Shown here: positions 6,181-7,651 of the stretch, one piece after another | Position numbering within the stretch: the first letter of the stretch is position 1 | Layout: the number at the start of each line of letters is the position of its first letter | Source of the DNA: Haloquadratum sp. J07HQX50 | GTDB lineage: Archaea > Halobacteriota > Halobacteria > Halobacteriales > Haloferacaceae | DNA length: 7,651 nt | Assembly (NCBI GenBank): GCA_000416005.1 | Contig: KE356562.1 | Location: 1,016,061-1,023,711, forward strand | Reading direction: 5' to 3' | Notes under the pieces: generated by a model | Told to the model about the DNA's origin: nothing | Database searches by the model: none | What the model saw: the letters and a program-made list of their open reading frames with translations, nothing else | Made by a program: the position numbers and the translations under genes

Positions 6181-6248
6181 AACTGTCTTGCGTGGTGATG
6201 AGTTGCAATCGAATCAGAAACTCCGATCTTATATTTGTAGCCCCAGGT

Positions 6249-6262
6249 GGAGAATACTCTCC
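6249..6262. repeat. Short hairpin between converging units
   Basis: GGAGA (6249-6253) and TCTCC (6258-6262) pair around ATAC. The hairpin lies 20 bases beyond the stop codon of the minus-strand Get3-like gene and downstream of remnant B, so it could act in termination from either side. No T-tract follows on either strand, and five base pairs is short, so a terminator call is not justified. Confidence 0.25.
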
Positions 6263-6282
6263 GGTGGTCACAACTCACCAGT

Positions 6283-7251
6283 CTATCTTGAGGGCTTGGC
6301 TGCAAGCGGAATATCCTCAGCGATAGCTTGAACTCGCTCAATATCGGACATCTCTGGAGTTGCTGGGATGCGGTGTGTGGAGACGCCAATATCTCTCTCG
6401 AACTCCTCAAGTAGGGCAAGTTGCTGTTGTTGTTGTGCAACACAGTGATGACAGTCCTCATTAATATCTATTCGAACCTTATTAGCGATGATGTAGCCGA
6501 CTGGCACCTGCGCATCGTGCAGCTCTTGATACAGTCGCTTTGTCTCAGCTATTGCCATGTCTTCAGCGTGCGTAACGATATTAAATCGTGTCCGTTCAGC
6601 ATCCTCAATAATTTCTGCAACAGTTTCGATCTGACTTTGTGCTGTTGCGATATCATCGCTAATGTTCAATCCACTCTCAGACGACTCGCCTCCACCACCG
6701 AAAACCCGCGAGGCGGCGGAGGTAACGCTATCAATACCACTTTTTAGTTTCGCAGCCTTCGAGAGCGCAGTACCAGCAACGTCGGGTAATTGCAATACTC
6801 GGAGTGTATGCCCTGTCGGTGCAGTGTCAAATACAACAGTGTCCCACGTACTGTTGCCGACATACTCAGCGAAAACGTCGATCACGGCAAGTTCGTCCGT
6901 CCCAGGGATTAGTCCATCAGCGGTCACATCAGTGAGGTCACCCTCACCGATATCTAGTCCGAAGTCATTCGCCCGCTCAAGAATTCCCTGTAGCTTCTCA
7001 GAATAGCGCCGGTTGAATCGCTCTTTTGGGACTATCTCAACGCCGTGGAGATTGTTATTGATCGCAGTCGGTTCATCACCAAGTGAGGTATCAAAGATGT
7101 CGCTCGTGCTATGTGCTGGGTCCGTCGAAACGAGCAACGTTTTGCTGCCCTGTTGAGCCAGTTTGAGTGCTGTTGCTGATGCACACGTTGTCTTTCCGAC
7201 ACCTCCCTTCCCGCCGAACAGTACGACCTGTGACGATGCGTTTCTACTCAC
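6283..7251 (-). CDS. arsA: Get3/ArsA-family ATPase
   Basis: A 322-residue deviant-Walker ATPase of the Get3/TRC40/ArsA family, single-domain length as usual in archaea. It has the P-loop GKGGVGKTT (14-22) with the signature lysine K15, switch I DPAHSTSD (44-51, D51 in the position of the Get3 catalytic Asp), switch II FDTAPTGHTLR (141-151), and CHHC (267-270), the CxxC that binds zinc across the Get3 dimer and that arsenite-pump ArsA lacks. A Gly/Ser loop (about 185-194) interrupts the helical client-binding region. These features favour a Get3-like role in handling tail-anchored membrane proteins, or a related chaperone role, over arsenite export; no ars genes are nearby. The start is GTG at 7251; no in-frame ATG is available upstream. 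The only strong Shine-Dalgarno (7279-7287) is 27 bases away and better placed for a 7-codon upstream frame, so initiation may be coupled. It converges on remnant B and may be cotranscribed with the gene ending at 7377. Confidence 0.93.
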   Translation of the reverse strand: MSRNASSQVVLFGGKGGVGKTTCASATALKLAQQGSKTLLVSTDPAHSTSDIFDTSLGDEPTAINNNLHGVEIVPKERFNRRYSEKLQGILERANDFGLDIGEGDLTDVTADGLIPGTDELAVIDVFAEYVGNSTWDTVVFDTAPTGHTLRVLQLPDVAGTALSKAAKLKSGIDSVTSAASRVFGGGGESSESGLNISDDIATAQSQIETVAEIIEDAERTRFNIVTHAEDMAIAETKRLYQELHDAQVPVGYIIANKVRIDINEDCHHCVAQQQQQLALLEEFERDIGVSTHRIPATPEMSDIERVQAIAEDIPLAAKPSR

Positions 7252-7267
7252 ATGCTGTGATACGCAT
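7244..7267 (-). CDS. Putative 7-codon leader minigene (MRITACE) overlapping the arsA start
   Basis: On the minus strand an ATG at 7267-7265 opens a frame reading MRITACE and stops at TAG 7246-7244, inside codons 2-3 of the downstream gene, whose GTG start is 7251-7249. It sits 11 bases after a near-perfect Shine-Dalgarno, while the GTG start itself has none at normal distance. This arrangement fits a coupling peptide: ribosomes load at the leader, terminate on top of the GTG and re-initiate. It could instead be chance. No regulatory residue pattern is evident in the peptide. Confidence 0.4.
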   Translation of the reverse strand: MRITACE

Positions 7268-7278
7268 CGGGTAAACTA

Positions 7279-7287
7279 ATCACCTCC
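7279..7287 (-). promoter_or_regulatory. Strong Shine-Dalgarno GGAGGTGAT upstream of arsA
   Basis: Nine consecutive bases complement the haloarchaeal 16S rRNA 3' end (…GGATCACCTCCT). The motif ends 27 bases before the GTG start of the Get3-like gene but only 11 bases before the ATG at 7267. Such a strong site is notable because many haloarchaeal genes are leaderless or lack a Shine-Dalgarno. Its presence implies a 5' leader or cotranscription from the upstream minus-strand gene. No convincing TATA box was seen in the rest of the 125-base gap (7252-7376). Confidence 0.6.
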
Positions 7288-7376
7288 CCTCGTTGCTGGA
7301 TTGAAGATTCAGTATCGATTTTGATTAGTTGTACCGCCTTCGTTCATAGAAATGCGATGCTTCCCTGTGAAGTCCC

Positions 7377-7651
7377 TCAGTTCAAGTGGTTCGGGATGCG
7401 GAGCGTCTCATCATCACGGAAATCTTCGATTTCCAAGCGACCCTCCCAAGCACTCGCCCTACTCAGCCTGTATACCGCCATACGGTCACTGAAACAGGTG
7501 ACCATGACAATCAAGCCGTACTTATTATTTGGTCCTCTGCATTCCCTTAGCAGCGATTCAGTGAGCGACCCGTGGAGCTGCACGACACTGGCTTTTGTCT
7601 TCGAATCGTGGTACGCCTCTGAGAGCTGCCCGGCATGATGCCAGCGCAACT
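7377..7651 (-). CDS. Unrecognised protein, C-terminal part (5' end outside window)
   Basis: A minus-strand frame is open from the window edge to TGA at 7379-7377 and shows at least 90 codons. The first visible possible start is only a TTG (7649-7647), so the gene most likely begins beyond the window. The segment reads HHAGQLSEAYHDSKTKASVV, then LLRECRGPNNKYGLIVMVTC, SDRMAVYRLSRASAWEGRLE and a charged tail DFRDDETLRIPNHLN. It alternates helices and short hydrophobic strands and has the acidic, Asp-rich look of haloarchaeal proteins. No family is recognised. It ends 125 bases before the Get3-like gene on the same strand, so the two could share a transcript. The opposite strand is also open here, but its translation is less protein-like. 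Confidence 0.6.
   Translation of the reverse strand, partial: LRWHHAGQLSEAYHDSKTKASVVQLHGSLTESLLRECRGPNNKYGLIVMVTCFSDRMAVYRLSRASAWEGRLEIEDFRDDETLRIPNHLN

Noticed and set aside
6421..7006. Plus-strand open frames opposite the Get3-like gene
   Set aside because: Antisense to a gene with all family motifs; the translations are Ser/Pro/Cys-rich and lack motifs.
7321..7638. Plus-strand 105-codon frame at the right end
   Set aside because: It overlaps a minus-strand frame that stays open to the window edge and has better composition; the plus translation is Ser/Leu-rich without motifs, though this choice is less secure than the others.
1..7651. CRISPR arrays, tRNA or rRNA genes
   Set aside because: No regularly spaced repeats, no tRNA-like cloverleaf with a T-loop signature and no rRNA sequence were seen on either strand.

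Overview
The window looks like haloarchaeal chromosome from a lineage with relatively modest GC, in the manner of Haloquadratum. This rests on the acidic, Asp/Glu/Thr-rich proteins, a TATA-type promoter about 25 bases ahead of a gene with no leader, a Get3/ArsA ATPase of archaeal type, and decayed IS1341-type (IS200/IS605 family) tnpB elements with the '…GGAGGATGTC' right end common in haloarchaea. The species assignment is inference; GC was judged by eye.

Layout, left to right. (1) 1-1167, plus: the 3' part of an alpha-helical protein of unknown function. It is open at the window edge, and its stop codon lies in the end sequence of the next element. (2) 1166-about 1607: a decayed IS1341-type element on the minus strand, followed by an intergenic stretch with a perfect 7-bp palindrome and a leaderless promoter. 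(3) 1804-5144, plus: a MoxR/CobS-type AAA+ ATPase overlapping, out of frame, a 758-residue protein that joins an HExxH metal-site domain, an acidic linker and a C-terminal VWA domain with a complete MIDAS. (4) about 5189-5773, plus: a small zinc-ribbon protein of unknown function. (5) about 5781-6180: a second decayed tnpB element, on the plus strand, related to the first. (6) 6283-7251, minus: a Get3/ArsA-type ATPase with a zinc CxxC, a GTG start, and a strong Shine-Dalgarno placed for a 7-codon upstream reading frame rather than for the gene itself. (7) 7377-7651, minus: the 3' end of an unrecognised gene.

The core is the AAA+/VWA pair. By analogy with CobS-CobT, BchI-BchD and MoxR-VWA pairs, the ATPase ring would remodel a client or drive metal insertion, with the VWA protein as MIDAS-dependent adaptor. 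The HExxH site in the partner is an extra feature and makes an ATP-controlled metallopeptidase or metal-handling complex possible. The zinc-ribbon protein downstream may be an accessory subunit. The two tnpB remnants point outward and bracket this three-gene block (1168-6180), so it resembles a decayed composite cargo unit, although it may simply lie between two independent insertions.
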